Of a DNA stretch of 64,000 bases, positions 50,905-61,100 are shown one piece after another; within the stretch, counting starts at the first letter, position 1; every line of letters starts with the position of its first letter. Position numbers and translations under genes: made by a program. The stretch covers positions 648,084-712,083 of the forward strand of contig JAWKWH010000002.1 of NCBI GenBank assembly GCA_041397625.1, in the 5' to 3' direction. The notes beneath the pieces were generated by a model, which searched no databases, had not been told where the DNA came from, and saw nothing but the letters and a program-made list of their open reading frames with translations. The DNA comes from JAWKWH01 sp041397625 (GTDB lineage: Bacteria > Pseudomonadota > Alphaproteobacteria > Rhizobiales > Rhizobiaceae).

Positions 50905-52200
50905 CTAGCCCAGATGCCCGTAAATCGGAAAGCGGCCGGTCAGATCGTGGACCTTGCCGCGCACGGCCGCCTCGACCGCGGCGTTGCCGTCGTCGGAATT
51001 GGCTGCCTTCAGCCCGTCGAGTACCTCGGCGATCAGGTCGCCGATCTGGCGGAACTCCGCCTCGCCGAAGCCGCGGGTCGTGCCCGCCGGCGTGCCGAGG
51101 CGAATGCCGGAGGTGACGAACGGCTTTTCGGGATCGAACGGGATGCCGTTCTTGTTACAGGTGATGTGGGCGCGGCCGAGCGCGGCTTCGGCGCGTTTGC
51201 CGGTAGCGTTCTTCGGCCTGAGATCGACCAGCATCAGATGGTTGTCGGTGCCGTCCGACACGATGTCGAGGCCGGAATCCTTCAGGCTTGCCGCGAGCGC
51301 CCTGGCATTGGCGACGACATCGGCGGCATAAGTCTTGAACGAGGGGCGCAGCGCCTCGCCGAGCGCCACCGCCTTGGCGGCGATGACGTGCATCAGCGGC
51401 CCGCCCTGCAGGCCCGGAAACACGGCGGAATTGACGCGCCTGGCGATATCCTCGTCATTGGTCAGGATGAGGCCGCCGCGCGGGCCACGCAGCGACTTGT
51501 GCGTCGTGGTGGTGACCACATGGGCATGCGGCAGCGGCGAGGGATGCACGCCGCCGGCAACGAGGCCGGCGATATGGGCCATGTCGACCATCAGATAGGC
51601 ACCGATCGAATCGGCGATGTCGCGGAAGCGTTCCCAGTCCCAGATGCGCGAATAGGCGGTACCGCCGGCGATGATCAGGCGCGGATTGTGCGCATGCGCC
51701 AGGCGCTCGATCTCGTCCATGTCGAGCAGGTGGTCGTCGCGGCGCACCCCATATGAGACGACGTGGAACCACTTGCCAGACATGTTGACCGGCGAGCCGT
51801 GGGTCAGATGGCCGCCCGAATTGAGGTCCAGCCCCATGAAGGTGTCGCCGGGCTGCAGCAGCGCCAGGAAAACCGCCTGGTTCATCTGGCTGCCGGAATT
51901 CGGTTGCACGTTGGCGAAGTTGCAGCCGAAGAGCTGCTTGGCCCGCTCGATGGCGAGGGTTTCGGCGACGTCGACGAACTGGCAGCCGCCATAATAGCGC
52001 TTTCCCGGATAACCCTCGGCATATTTGTTGGTCATCACCGAGCCCTGCGCCTCCAGTACGGCGCGGGAAACGATGTTCTCCGAGGCGATCAGCTCGATCT
52101 CGTCGCGCTGGCGGCCAAGTTCATCGCGAATGGCGCCGAAAATCTCCGCGTCGCATTCTTCGAGGGAACGGTTGAAAAACGTGTCGAGCTCGGCATTCAT
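50905..52200 (-). CDS. glyA: Serine hydroxymethyltransferase
   Basis: A 431-residue PLP enzyme that interconverts serine and glycine with tetrahydrofolate, the main one-carbon source. IELIASENIVSRAVLEAQGS, MTNKYAEGYPGKRYYGGCQF and the PLP-Lys segment VVTTTTHKSLRGPRGGLILT are standard. MVDMAHIAGLVAGGVHPSPL carries the PLP-stacking and Asp residues. Start at MNAELDTFFNRSLEE (52200). No riboswitch was recognised in the 120 bases upstream. Confidence 0.97.
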   Translation of the reverse strand: MNAELDTFFNRSLEECDAEIFGAIRDELGRQRDEIELIASENIVSRAVLEAQGSVMTNKYAEGYPGKRYYGGCQFVDVAETLAIERAKQLFGCNFANVQPNSGSQMNQAVFLALLQPGDTFMGLDLNSGGHLTHGSPVNMSGKWFHVVSYGVRRDDHLLDMDEIERLAHAHNPRLIIAGGTAYSRIWDWERFRDIADSIGAYLMVDMAHIAGLVAGGVHPSPLPHAHVVTTTTHKSLRGPRGGLILTNDEDIARRVNSAVFPGLQGGPLMHVIAAKAVALGEALRPSFKTYAADVVANARALAASLKDSGLDIVSDGTDNHLMLVDLRPKNATGKRAEAALGRAHITCNKNGIPFDPEKPFVTSGIRLGTPAGTTRGFGEAEFRQIGDLIAEVLDGLKAANSDDGNAAVEAAVRGKVHDLTGRFPIYGHLG

Positions 52201-52320
52201 GGGGTGGTCCTTCGTGCGTGGCGGTGCCGGAAAGCAGCGCCCGTAGCACAATTGGCGCAAAACCGCCAAGAGCGCTACGTCGCACCATGTCGCGAAGGAG
52301 ATGGCCGACTGTGGACGGCG

Positions 52321-53571
52321 CTACAGCGCCGTCGAGATCTGCAGCTCGTCGACGCCGTCGCGGCGATAGATATCGTCGCGGAAATGCACCACCGCATCGC
52401 TGGTCGCCCAGGCCGAAATATAGGTGAAGTAGACCGGCACCGGTTCCGAAAGCTCGACCGGCACGCTCTCGCCGCTCTTGATGGTCTGCTCGAAGCGCGA
52501 GCGGTTCCAGCCATCGGTATCGCGCAGCAGCCAAGTGACCAGATCGCGGACGTTTTGAACGCGCACACAGCCCGAGGATTCGAAGCGCAGCAACTGCGAG
52601 AACAGGCTCTGCTGCGGCGTATCGTGCATGTAGACGGCGTGCGGATTGGGGAAGTTGATCTTGACCGAAGCCATGGCGTTGATCTTGCCCGGATCCTGGC
52701 GGAAGCGCAGGTTCACCGCCTCGTCGGTCGACCAGTCGACGGTCGCCGGATCGACCTCGTCGCCGTTGGGCGCGTAGAGGCGAATGCTGTTGCGGGTCAG
52801 ATAGGTCGGATCCTTGCGCATCAACGGGATAATATCGCGCTCGACGATCGAGACCGGCGCGTTCCAATACGGATTGATGATGACCTCGTTGATCTTGGAG
52901 TTGAGGATCGGAGTCTGCCGGGAAGTCCTGCCGACGATCGCGGTGTGGCGCTGGACCACGCGACCACCCTCCACCGCCTCGATCTGGGCGGCGGGAATGT
53001 TGACCATGACGAAGCGCTCGCCGAGAAAGCCCGACATCGAGCGCAGGCGAACCAGATTGGTTTCGAGCTGCCCCAGCCTGATCGGAGCCGAAACGTTCAT
53101 TGCGGCAAAGGAATAGCGACCCATAACGCCGTCGGCGGGAAGGCCGTGGCGCGCCTGGAAGCGTTTCACCGCGGCATCGACATAGGTATCGTAGGCCGAC
53201 GAGATGCCGGCGCGCGGCGACAGGTCGCCGGAGATCATCAGCCGCTTGCGCAGCGTTTCGACCGACCGGTCATAGGCGCCGAGATGGAGTTTCTTGGTCG
53301 CGGGCACGACGGGCCATCCGCCGCTGTTGACGATGTTCACATAGCGCTGGATCGCCTGTTCGATGAACCCGACGGTCTCGGGGCTGAAGATCGGCAGGTT
53401 GGACGCGACCTTGCCGTTGCCGGCACGCGCATCGAACTGGTCGTCCCAGTTGCCGCGGCCCGGCGCGTTGAGCAGACTCTCGATCAGATCGCGCGCCTGC
53501 GCCTGACCGGTTGCCGCGGTTGCCGCCAGCGCGCCGGCCGTTGCGAGGAATTGTCTGCGGTTCTTGTTCAT
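52321..53571 (-). CDS. L,D-transpeptidase (LdtP-like), Tat-exported
   Basis: A 416-residue peptidoglycan 3-3 crosslinking or remodelling enzyme. MNKNRRQFLATAGALAATAA is a twin-arginine-type signal. DTYVDAAVKRFQARHGLPAD is a peptidoglycan-binding domain, and the YkuD domain begins FVMVNIPAAQIEAVEGGRVV and ends with the active site YMHDTPQQSLFSQLLRFESS followed by GCVRVQNVRDL, where His and Cys are catalytic. Such an enzyme is encoded next to the MarR-type regulator LdtR in Liberibacter and Sinorhizobium, and here ldtR lies just upstream. Confidence 0.92.
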   Translation of the reverse strand: MNKNRRQFLATAGALAATAATGQAQARDLIESLLNAPGRGNWDDQFDARAGNGKVASNLPIFSPETVGFIEQAIQRYVNIVNSGGWPVVPATKKLHLGAYDRSVETLRKRLMISGDLSPRAGISSAYDTYVDAAVKRFQARHGLPADGVMGRYSFAAMNVSAPIRLGQLETNLVRLRSMSGFLGERFVMVNIPAAQIEAVEGGRVVQRHTAIVGRTSRQTPILNSKINEVIINPYWNAPVSIVERDIIPLMRKDPTYLTRNSIRLYAPNGDEVDPATVDWSTDEAVNLRFRQDPGKINAMASVKINFPNPHAVYMHDTPQQSLFSQLLRFESSGCVRVQNVRDLVTWLLRDTDGWNRSRFEQTIKSGESVPVELSEPVPVYFTYISAWATSDAVVHFRDDIYRRDGVDELQISTAL

Positions 53572-53820
53572 CTGTCACCCGGTCTCAAGCTTGGCCCTGT
53601 CGCGCCTCAATGTTGTATCTTGCCCGCCCAACATGGTTTCCGAAAGTATAATGTTCAACGTTAACAAAGCGCGAATCACAATCGGATGAGCAGCACCGGC
53701 CCCGCCGACCCTTCGGGCGGCGGCGCGATACGGTTGTCTCCTGCCCGCTTCCCATCGGAATGCGGCGGTAAGTTGGCGAAAACCGGTCAAAAACCCGGGA
53801 AGCCGGCCGACACGCGAAAA
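53572..53820. other. Spacer upstream of the L,D-transpeptidase gene
   Basis: The spacer should carry the transpeptidase promoter, possibly including an LdtR site. No obvious palindrome or hexamers were recognised. It ends at the hairpin 53821-53843. Confidence 0.4.
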
Positions 53821-53843
53821 CGGGCCCGCTTCCCGCGGGCCCG
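53817..53843 (-). terminator. Rho-independent terminator, minus strand
   Basis: CGGGCCCGC and GCGGGCCCG arms with a 5-base loop; on the minus strand the stem is followed by TTTTCGCG. It would serve ldtR, but the MITE-like element now lies between the ldtR stop and this hairpin. Confidence 0.75.
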
Positions 53844-53863
53844 TCCTGCCGGGCTATGCTGCC

Positions 53864-54136
53864 TTAGGCTGTATCGACATTCAGGATTTGGAGCACGGTA
53901 TGAGGCGAAATCGTCCAGTTCCAGGAGCGGAACCGATGGAAGGGCCGATCCCTTTCGAGGTTTGGCGACGCCGAAATGGGCGATTTAGACCATATCCCCA
54001 AGGGACGCGGCGGATTTCGGCCCTGACATCGTTGAAAACCCCTTGTGGTGGTCGGCACCACGGCGGTCTTTTCGCCTTGTCAGGGCCGAAATCCGTCTCG
54101 CGCCGTGCCCGAAACCTGAGTGTCGATACAGCCTAA
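53864..54136. repeat. MITE-like element, 273 bp
   Basis: The ends TTAGGCTGTATCGACATTCAGG and CCTGAGTGTCGATACAGCCTAA (here shortened to their shared TGTATCGACA core) are inverted repeats. Inside, GGATTTCGGCCCTGAC (54012-54027) pairs with GTCAGGGCCGAAATCC (54079-54094), and GTGGTCGGCACCAC makes a small loop. It shares its termini with the copy at 37664-37753. No open frame of note. Confidence 0.8.
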
Positions 54137-54138
54137 TC

Positions 54139-54654
54139 CTACATCCGGTAGGCGATGGTGTCGTTCCAGAACCGGTCGAGACGCTGCAGCGCCTTGTTCA
54201 TCTGCATGAATTCATCGGCGCTGATGCCACCGACCTGCTCGATCGAGCCGACGTGACGCTCGTAGAGCTTGCCGACCGTTTCGGCGATTTCGCGACCGCG
54301 ATCGGTCAGGCTGATGCGCACCGACCGGCGGTCGACGCGCGAACGCTGGTGGTTGATGAAACCGAGATCGACCAGTTTCTTCAGATTGTACGATACGTTG
54401 GAGCCGAGATAGTAGCCGCGCGAACGCAGTTCGCCGGCCGTCAGTTCGGCTTCGCCGATATTGAACAGAAGCAGGGCCTGGATCGCATTGATGTCCGAGC
54501 GGCCGTTGCGATCGAATTCGTCCTTGATGACATCGAGCAGGCGGCGATGCAGCCGCTCGACGAGCTGCAGCGACTCCAGATAGAGCGTGCGGATCGCCTT
54601 TTGATGTTCCTCCTGCTCGGCCGGTCGGATTCCGGCGGGCTGTGCATTCATCAT
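54139..54654 (-). CDS. ldtR: MarR family regulator LdtR
   Basis: A 171-residue winged-helix regulator. RTLYLESLQLVERLHRRLLD is the dimerisation helix, SDINAIQALLLFNIGEAELT and RGYYLGSNVSYNLKKLVDLG form the recognition helices, and RSRVDRRSVRISLTDRGREI forms the wing. This matches LdtR, which controls an L,D-transpeptidase gene (ldtP) in Liberibacter and Sinorhizobium and so affects cell wall and osmotic stress tolerance. The transpeptidase gene lies next on the same strand. Start set at MMNAQPAGIRPA. Confidence 0.88.
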   Translation of the reverse strand: MMNAQPAGIRPAEQEEHQKAIRTLYLESLQLVERLHRRLLDVIKDEFDRNGRSDINAIQALLLFNIGEAELTAGELRSRGYYLGSNVSYNLKKLVDLGFINHQRSRVDRRSVRISLTDRGREIAETVGKLYERHVGSIEQVGGISADEFMQMNKALQRLDRFWNDTIAYRM

Positions 54655-54801
54655 CTTTGTGCCTCTCGTTCAACGCCCGGTGGTTGTTGTTTTCTGTCCA
54701 CCATGGCCGGCACAATATCGAAAGCATCTAAAATTCGACTTAAACGCCAAGCTTAACAGGAGCTTACCCAAAGCCCGATCAAACAAAGAGCAAATTTTCC
54801 G

Positions 54802-55224
54802 TTAACGCCGGTTCTTGCGCTTCTGCAGGAACAGGAGAACGCGGAACACGCAATAAATCGCAGCCACCAGCCCGTGGGAGATGACGACGGCCTGGCGCGC
54901 GCCGAAAAGCTCGGGAAATCCGACATACATGATCGCCTCGGCGGCAGCGCAGCCGAACCAGACGACCGGTCCCCAGGAGGCCGTCGTCCAAAGACCGACG
55001 GCGGCAAACGGATACAAGACGGCAAGCGAAGCGGCGGCGATCTGCCAGTAGACCGGCATCAGGTCGAAGCGCCAAAGATCGCCCTCGTAATAGCCGATCA
55101 GCCTGATCCAGTAGAACACGCCGAACAGCAGGCAGTAGGCGGCGATGACCCGGTGGAACCAGACGAACGTCACCTCGACGATCCCCGGCTTGAGGGCGGT
55201 TTCCTCGATGTTTCCGCTGATCAT
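54802..55224 (-). CDS. DUF6163 family membrane protein
   Basis: A 140-residue protein with four hydrophobic segments: FVWFHRVIAAYCLLFGVFYW, VYWQIAAASLAVLYPFAAVG, VVWFGCAAAEAIMYVGFPEL and VVISHGLVAAIYCVFRVLLF. The name follows a family I recall beside ldtR in Rhizobiales; function is unknown. Its ATG overlaps the stop of the preceding hydrolase gene by four bases (ATGA). Confidence 0.75.
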   Translation of the reverse strand: MISGNIEETALKPGIVEVTFVWFHRVIAAYCLLFGVFYWIRLIGYYEGDLWRFDLMPVYWQIAAASLAVLYPFAAVGLWTTASWGPVVWFGCAAAEAIMYVGFPELFGARQAVVISHGLVAAIYCVFRVLLFLQKRKNRR

Positions 55225-56291
55225 GTGGTACCGCCCGGATCGAAATCGAGCTCATGCTCCCCAAGCGGCGCAAAATATTCGTCGATCGAGGCAGGATCGA
55301 CCGCCTGCAGCGTGTCGGGCCGCCAGCGCGGCACGCCGTCCTTGTCGATCACCGCGGCGCGTATGCCCTCGTAGAAATCGTAGCCGCGCAGCATGCGGCT
55401 GACGATGCGGTATTCCATCGCCATGCATTCGCGCATGGAAAGGGCGCGGCCGGCCCTGATCTGCCGGAAGGCAACACCGAGGCTGGTTGGCGAGCAGGTG
55501 TTGAGCCGTTCGAGCACCGCCCGGGCGAAAGTGTCCGCCGCGCCGGCCCGCGCCCTAAGCCGGGCGACAAGGTCGCCGAGCGTGGCGGCGGCGAAGATGT
55601 CTGCGACCGACGCGAGGGTCTTGTCGTCGATCTGCCTCTCCGGCATCGCGGAAAACCGCGCCAGCGTCGTGCCCACATCGTCGCCGGAAGACAGCGCCGC
55701 CGCGAGTTCGTCGAGCCCACCCGCCTCCACCGCATGGGTGGCGACACCCACTTGCAGCGCATCGCCTTGCCCGAGGCGCGTGCCTGTCAGCCCGAGCCAC
55801 ATACCGGCTTCGCCGGGCAGGCGCGGCAGGAAATGGCTGCCGCCGACATCGGGAAAGAAGCCGATCGTCACCTCCGGCATGGCGAAACGGGCGTTTTCGG
55901 TGAACACGCGGTGGCTGCCATGGATGGAAACGCCGACTCCGCCGCCCATGACGATGCCGTCGATGAGCGCGATATAGGGCTTGGGATAGGCCTCGATACG
56001 GGTGTTGAGGCGGTATTCGTCGGCGAAGAACCGGTAAAGCGGCTTACCCGCCTGTCCGGCGCGGTAGATCGCCTGGATGTCGCCGCCGGCGCAGAACGCC
56101 CTGCCCTCGCCGCGGATGAGGACGACCGCGATCCCGTCATCCGCCTCCCAGGCGTCGAGGGCCCGAGCGATCGCCAGCACCATGCCATGGGTGAGCGCGT
56201 TAAGGGCGGCCGGCCTTTGCAAGGTGATGACGCCGGCACATCCCCGGCGTGAAAATGCCACCTCGCCTGCGCCGCCGAAATCGCCCGTCAA
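55221..56291 (-). CDS. 3-hydroxyisobutyryl-CoA hydrolase / enoyl-CoA hydratase family
   Basis: A 356-residue crotonase-fold protein of the HIBYL-CoA hydrolase branch, acting in valine breakdown. GEGRAFCAGGDIQAIYRAGQ, IALIDGIVMGGGVGVSIHGS and HRVFTENARFAMPEVTIGFF with PDVGGSHFLPRL are the branch signature. The start is TTG at 56291, with GGGGAAG six bases upstream, giving TGDFGGAGEVAFSRRGCAGV; an upstream Met at 56348 adds 19 unlikely residues. It is divergent from hemB. Confidence 0.9.
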   Translation of the reverse strand: MTGDFGGAGEVAFSRRGCAGVITLQRPAALNALTHGMVLAIARALDAWEADDGIAVVLIRGEGRAFCAGGDIQAIYRAGQAGKPLYRFFADEYRLNTRIEAYPKPYIALIDGIVMGGGVGVSIHGSHRVFTENARFAMPEVTIGFFPDVGGSHFLPRLPGEAGMWLGLTGTRLGQGDALQVGVATHAVEAGGLDELAAALSSGDDVGTTLARFSAMPERQIDDKTLASVADIFAAATLGDLVARLRARAGAADTFARAVLERLNTCSPTSLGVAFRQIRAGRALSMRECMAMEYRIVSRMLRGYDFYEGIRAAVIDKDGVPRWRPDTLQAVDPASIDEYFAPLGEHELDFDPGGTT

Positions 56292-56410
56292 TACCGTCTT
56301 CCCCGTGAATTGCGGTTGAGGATTACGAAGCGCGGCGGGCCGCGTCAATGCAGCCTTTGTAAGCGGGCCGCCGGCGTGATAGAGAGCAGCCGCGCCAGGA
56401 GAGACCCGCC

Positions 56411-57442
<1,032 letters not shown>

Positions 57443-57527
57443 CCGGTTTTTCTTGAATCCGGACCTCGGCGCCACCACCTGAAGCCAGCCTGGTCGAACG
57501 GCCGGACATTGGCGAAAGGACTTGGAA

Positions 57528-58004
57528 ATGAGCGCCGAAGTGCTCGAAGGCGAGATTCTGCGGACACATCTGGACGACTGGCGTGCCTATGAGGGCGTAC
57601 GTACCAGGCGCGTGCTGGCATTCTGCTTCGACTACCTCTTCGTCGGCCTGCTCTCGATCCCGTTTGCGGTGGTCGTGTTCCTGCTCGGCATTCTGACGCT
57701 CGGTCTCGGTTTCGCGCTGTTTTCCATCCTCGTGCCCGCCGTGGCGCTGATCTATGTCGCCACCACGCTTGGCGGCGCCGAGCAGGCGACACCCGGCATG
57801 CGCATGATGGGCATCAGGCTCGAACGCCTCGACGGCCGGCCGGTCGACGGCATGCTGGCCATAGTCCACACCGTGCTGTTCTGGGCCGGCAACGTGCTGC
57901 TGACGCCGCTCATCCTGCTCACCACGCTGGTGTTCGACCGCAAGCGCACCGCTCACGACATGCTGCTCGGTACCGTCGTCGTCAGGCATCCGCAAATCTG
58001 GTAA
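57528..58004 (+). CDS. RDD family membrane protein
   Basis: A 158-residue protein. RTRRVLAFCFDYLFVGLLSI carries the Arg and Asp-Asp type helix (here R...FDYL) of RDD proteins, a second helix follows, and TPGMRMMGIRLERLDGRPVD is the conserved loop before the third helix. The last motif FDRKRTAHDMLLGTVVVRHP is typical. Some RDD proteins transport ions or drugs; this one is unassigned. Start at MSAEVLEGEILR with AAAGGACTT upstream. It follows hemB by 85 bases. Confidence 0.88.
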   Translation: MSAEVLEGEILRTHLDDWRAYEGVRTRRVLAFCFDYLFVGLLSIPFAVVVFLLGILTLGLGFALFSILVPAVALIYVATTLGGAEQATPGMRMMGIRLERLDGRPVDGMLAIVHTVLFWAGNVLLTPLILLTTLVFDRKRTAHDMLLGTVVVRHPQIW

Positions 58005-58438
58005 GCCCGATCGTCGCCCGGTATCCGGGGCGGACAGATTTTTTCCCGAAGCGACGATCTTCGGCAATGGCGGTCTTCTAACGGGGATTGCCACAGCCTA
58101 TGATGCTCTGGATCAATCGCCGGAGCATTTGAGCGGGATGCGTTCAAATGAAAGCGGTTTGACGGCCGGGATTTTTCGTGCCGGTAAGGAGAATACCGCA
58201 ACGCGATGCGATCATCGTGCGAGGATTTCGACGCAGCCGGCGCGGAAAAGACCGCCAAGCCGGAAGAGGGTGTGGCTGGTATGTGCATCAACAAATCGCA
58301 ATCGTTTCAACTTGGTCCTTCGCGCCCCGGACGGCGTCGCGCGGATCTAACGGTGATGAGCCTTCCCGCGGACTTGCTCCGCGGATCCGCACAAATCCGC
58401 TCCGACCATTACTGCCAATTTGATGAGTACGGACCCTA
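58005..58438. other. Intergenic region containing a dispersed repeat copy
   Basis: About 434 bases between RDD and the SLC13 gene. The only recognised content is the repeat at 58131-58237. Short frames across the region are Arg/Pro-rich and unsupported. Confidence 0.5.
58131..58237. repeat. Dispersed repeat copy related to those at 11.4 and 12.6 kb
   Basis: GAGCGGGATGCGTTCAAATG, then AAGCGGTTTGACGGCC, CGTGCCGGTAAGGAGAAT and ATCGTGCGAGGATTTCGACG match in order GAGCGGTTCATCTTCAGATG, AAGCGATTTGATGGCG and CGTGCCGGCAAGGAG at 11392-11447, and CCGGCAAGGAGAAC with ATCGCGCGAGGATCTCGACG at 12569-12620. CCGGGATTTTTCGTGCCGG forms a hairpin. Confidence 0.65.
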
Positions 58439-60253
58439 ATGGACCAATTCCATATCTGGGCCACCTATCTCATCATCGCAATGACGGTGATCGCCTATGC
58501 CAGCGAACGCTGGGCGCTCGAACTGGTGGCGCTGTGCAGTCTGGCCACGCTGTTGGCGCTGTTCTCGCTGTTCCCCTACGAGACCGGTTCCGGACCGATC
58601 GCGCCCGCCGACCTGCTGTCGGGCTTCGCCAACCCGGCCCTGGCGACGGTTCTGGCGCTGCTGATCGTCGGCCAGGGTCTGTTCGCGACCGACGCCATGG
58701 ACGGCGTGTCGCGCGCAATCTCCAGGCTCGGCGGCTCGTCGGGTTATCTGTCGATCGCCATCACGCTCGGCCTTGCCGGCGCGCTCAGCGCCATTCTCAA
58801 CAACACGCCCGTCGTCGTCATCTTCATTCCGATTATCTCCCTGCTCGCCGCGCAGCGGAACCTGACGGCGGCGGTTGGGCTGCTGCCGCTGTCCTACCTG
58901 TCGATCCTGGGCGGCATGACGACGCTGATCGGTTCGTCCACCAATCTCCTGGCGGCGGGTGTCGCCAACGACGAGGGCGTGCGGATCGGCTTCTTCGATA
59001 TCACCGTCCCAGGCGTCATCCTTGCGCTGACGGGAGCGCTCTACGTGTTTTTCGTGCTGCCGCTGATGTTTCGCACCCGCAGCGCCGAGACGGCGCGAAC
59101 CGGACGCCGGTCGGGCGCCCAGTTCATCGGCGAGGTGCAACTGACATCCAACCATCCCTTCATCGGCATGGAATCGCGCGCCGGGCTGTTTCCGGAATTG
59201 CGCGAGTTGATGCCGCGGCTGATCATGCGGCGCAACACCAGCATCTATCCGCCGTTCGAGGATGTGGTGCTGTCGGGCGGCGACAAGCTGGTGGTGACGG
59301 CAACGAGGCAGGCGTTCACCCGGGCGCTTGCCGGCGGGTCTGCCAATGTCGGCCAGTCCGAAAATCCGGAAGGGGGCAACAGCCGCGGGCCGGCGGCCGG
59401 CTACCAGGTCGCCGAGGTGGTGGTGGCGCCGGGTTCGCGGCATGCCGGCCGCACCATCCGCAATGCCGGTATCGAAACCAGCTACGGCGTCGACATGATC
59501 GCCGTGCAGCGCAAGAACCGGATGAACCGCATTCCGTTTCCGGAAATCCGCCTGGAACCGGGCGACACGCTTCTGGTGGGCGGCAGCGAAACGGCATTGC
59601 AGAACCTGAAGGACAGCCACGACCTGCTGCTGCTGGAGTGGTCGGCCGAAACCGTTCCGCAGCGCCACAAAGCCGGCATCGCGGTCGTCATCTTCGCGGC
59701 GATCGTGGCGTGCGCGGCAAGCGGTGTGGTGCCCACCGCGACGGCGGCCATCGTCGGCGCCTTTGCCATCATCGCCACCGGATGCCTGACGCTGCAACAG
59801 GCGGCGCGTGCCTTCGACCGGCAGGTCTTCGTGCTGGTCGGCGCGTCGATTGCCGCCGCCGTCGCGCTGGAAAAGACCGGCGGCGCCATGCTGGCGGCGG
59901 AAGCGACGGTGCATGTGCTCGGCGATTTCGGGCCTGTCGTGCTGCTTTCGGGCTTCTTCGCGGTGATCGCGGTGCTGACCAATTTCCTTTCCAACAATGC
60001 GGCGGCGGTGCTGTTCACACCGATCGGCATCGGCATCGCCAGGGCGATCAACGTTCCCGCGGAAGCCTTTGTCGCGGCCGTGATATTCGCCGCCAACGCG
60101 TCCTTCGCCACGCCGATGGGTTATCAGACCAATCTGCTGGTGATGGGACCGGGCAATTACCGGTTTTCAGACTATCTGAAAGCCGGAGCGCCGCTGGTGG
60201 TGATAATTTGGTTGACGTTTTCCATTGTCGGGCCATGGTATTATGGTCTGTAA
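58439..60253 (+). CDS. SLC13-family anion permease with TrkA-C domains
   Basis: A 604-residue inner-membrane transporter. Eleven or so helices are split by a cytoplasmic region with two TrkA-C domains (QLTSNHPFIGMESRAGLFPE to LVVTATRQAFTRA, and YQVAEVVVAPGSRHAGRTIR to LVGGSETALQNLK). Family signatures are AGALSAILNNTPVVVIFIPI, GGMTTLIGSSTNLLAAGVAN, TNFLSNNAAAVLFTPIGIGI and ANASFATPMGYQTNLLVMGP. The NNTP/SSTN and NNAA/PMGYQTN pairs are the two SNT-type ion sites. Such permeases move dicarboxylates or sulfate with sodium. Start ATG 58439. It lies between RDD and bpt. Confidence 0.9.
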   Translation: MDQFHIWATYLIIAMTVIAYASERWALELVALCSLATLLALFSLFPYETGSGPIAPADLLSGFANPALATVLALLIVGQGLFATDAMDGVSRAISRLGGSSGYLSIAITLGLAGALSAILNNTPVVVIFIPIISLLAAQRNLTAAVGLLPLSYLSILGGMTTLIGSSTNLLAAGVANDEGVRIGFFDITVPGVILALTGALYVFFVLPLMFRTRSAETARTGRRSGAQFIGEVQLTSNHPFIGMESRAGLFPELRELMPRLIMRRNTSIYPPFEDVVLSGGDKLVVTATRQAFTRALAGGSANVGQSENPEGGNSRGPAAGYQVAEVVVAPGSRHAGRTIRNAGIETSYGVDMIAVQRKNRMNRIPFPEIRLEPGDTLLVGGSETALQNLKDSHDLLLLEWSAETVPQRHKAGIAVVIFAAIVACAASGVVPTATAAIVGAFAIIATGCLTLQQAARAFDRQVFVLVGASIAAAVALEKTGGAMLAAEATVHVLGDFGPVVLLSGFFAVIAVLTNFLSNNAAAVLFTPIGIGIARAINVPAEAFVAAVIFAANASFATPMGYQTNLLVMGPGNYRFSDYLKAGAPLVVIIWLTFSIVGPWYYGL

Positions 60254-60307
60254 GGTTCCGAACCCCAGACTGCCGGAACAACACAACGGGCGATCACAAC
60301 CAGCTTC

Positions 60308-61066
60308 ATGACCCACCATTCCCCGCAATCGCCGCAGTTCTTCCTGACAGCGCCCTCGCCCTGCCCCTATATCGAAGGCCAGCGCGAGCGGAAGGTGTTC
60401 ACCCATCTCGTCGGCGACAAGGCGCCGGGCATCAACGACCTCCTGACCCAGGGCGGGTTCCGCCGCTCGCAGAACATCGCCTACCGGCCGGCCTGCGAGC
60501 ACTGCCGCGCCTGTGTCTCGGTGCGCATCGTGGCGCAGGCGTTCGAGCCGACCCGCAACATGAAGCGGGTTCTGCAACGAAACCACGACCTCGTCGGCTC
60601 CGAGATCGATCCGCAGCCGACAACGGAGCAGTATTCGCTGTTTCGCTCCTATCTCGATGCCCGCCACCGGAGCGGCGGCATGTCGGACATGACGGTGCTC
60701 GACTACGCCATGATGGTGGAAGATACCCATGTCGACACCAGGCTCATCGAATATCGCCGGCGCGGACCCGATTCGTTCATGACCGGGCGCGGCGAGGGCG
60801 AACTGATCGCCGTGGCGCTTTCGGACCGCATGACCGATGGTTACTCGATGGTCTATTCCTACTTCCGGCCCGACATGGACGACCGCTCGCTCGGCACCTT
60901 CATGATCCTCGACCACATCGCCCGCACCAAGGCGGCCGGCCTTGCCCATGTCTATCTGGGCTACTGGGTATCGGGCTCGCGGAAGATGGCCTACAAGGCA
61001 CGCTTCCTGCCCCAGGAACATCTCGGCCCCAACGGCTGGGAAATCTACGAACCGGCAGAGCAGTGA
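60308..61066 (+). CDS. bpt: Aspartate/glutamate leucyltransferase
   Basis: A 252-residue N-end rule enzyme that moves leucine from Leu-tRNA to proteins with N-terminal Asp or Glu, marking them for ClpS/ClpAP. TAPSPCPYIEGQRERKVFTH, NIAYRPACEHCRACVSVRIV and GSRKMAYKARFLPQEHLGPN are the conserved blocks, with the Cys residues in PACEHCRAC. Start at MTHHSPQSPQFFLT. It follows the SLC13 gene by 54 bases and is followed by a permease gene. Confidence 0.96.
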   Translation: MTHHSPQSPQFFLTAPSPCPYIEGQRERKVFTHLVGDKAPGINDLLTQGGFRRSQNIAYRPACEHCRACVSVRIVAQAFEPTRNMKRVLQRNHDLVGSEIDPQPTTEQYSLFRSYLDARHRSGGMSDMTVLDYAMMVEDTHVDTRLIEYRRRGPDSFMTGRGEGELIAVALSDRMTDGYSMVYSYFRPDMDDRSLGTFMILDHIARTKAAGLAHVYLGYWVSGSRKMAYKARFLPQEHLGPNGWEIYEPAEQ

Positions 61067-61100
61067 CGGCCCTTCGCCGTCCGAACTACGGAAGCCGGAA

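Noticed and set aside
51763..53664. 633-codon open frame antisense to glyA and the L,D-transpeptidase gene
   Set aside because: It spans two well-supported genes on the other strand and shows no domain; a GC-composition artefact.
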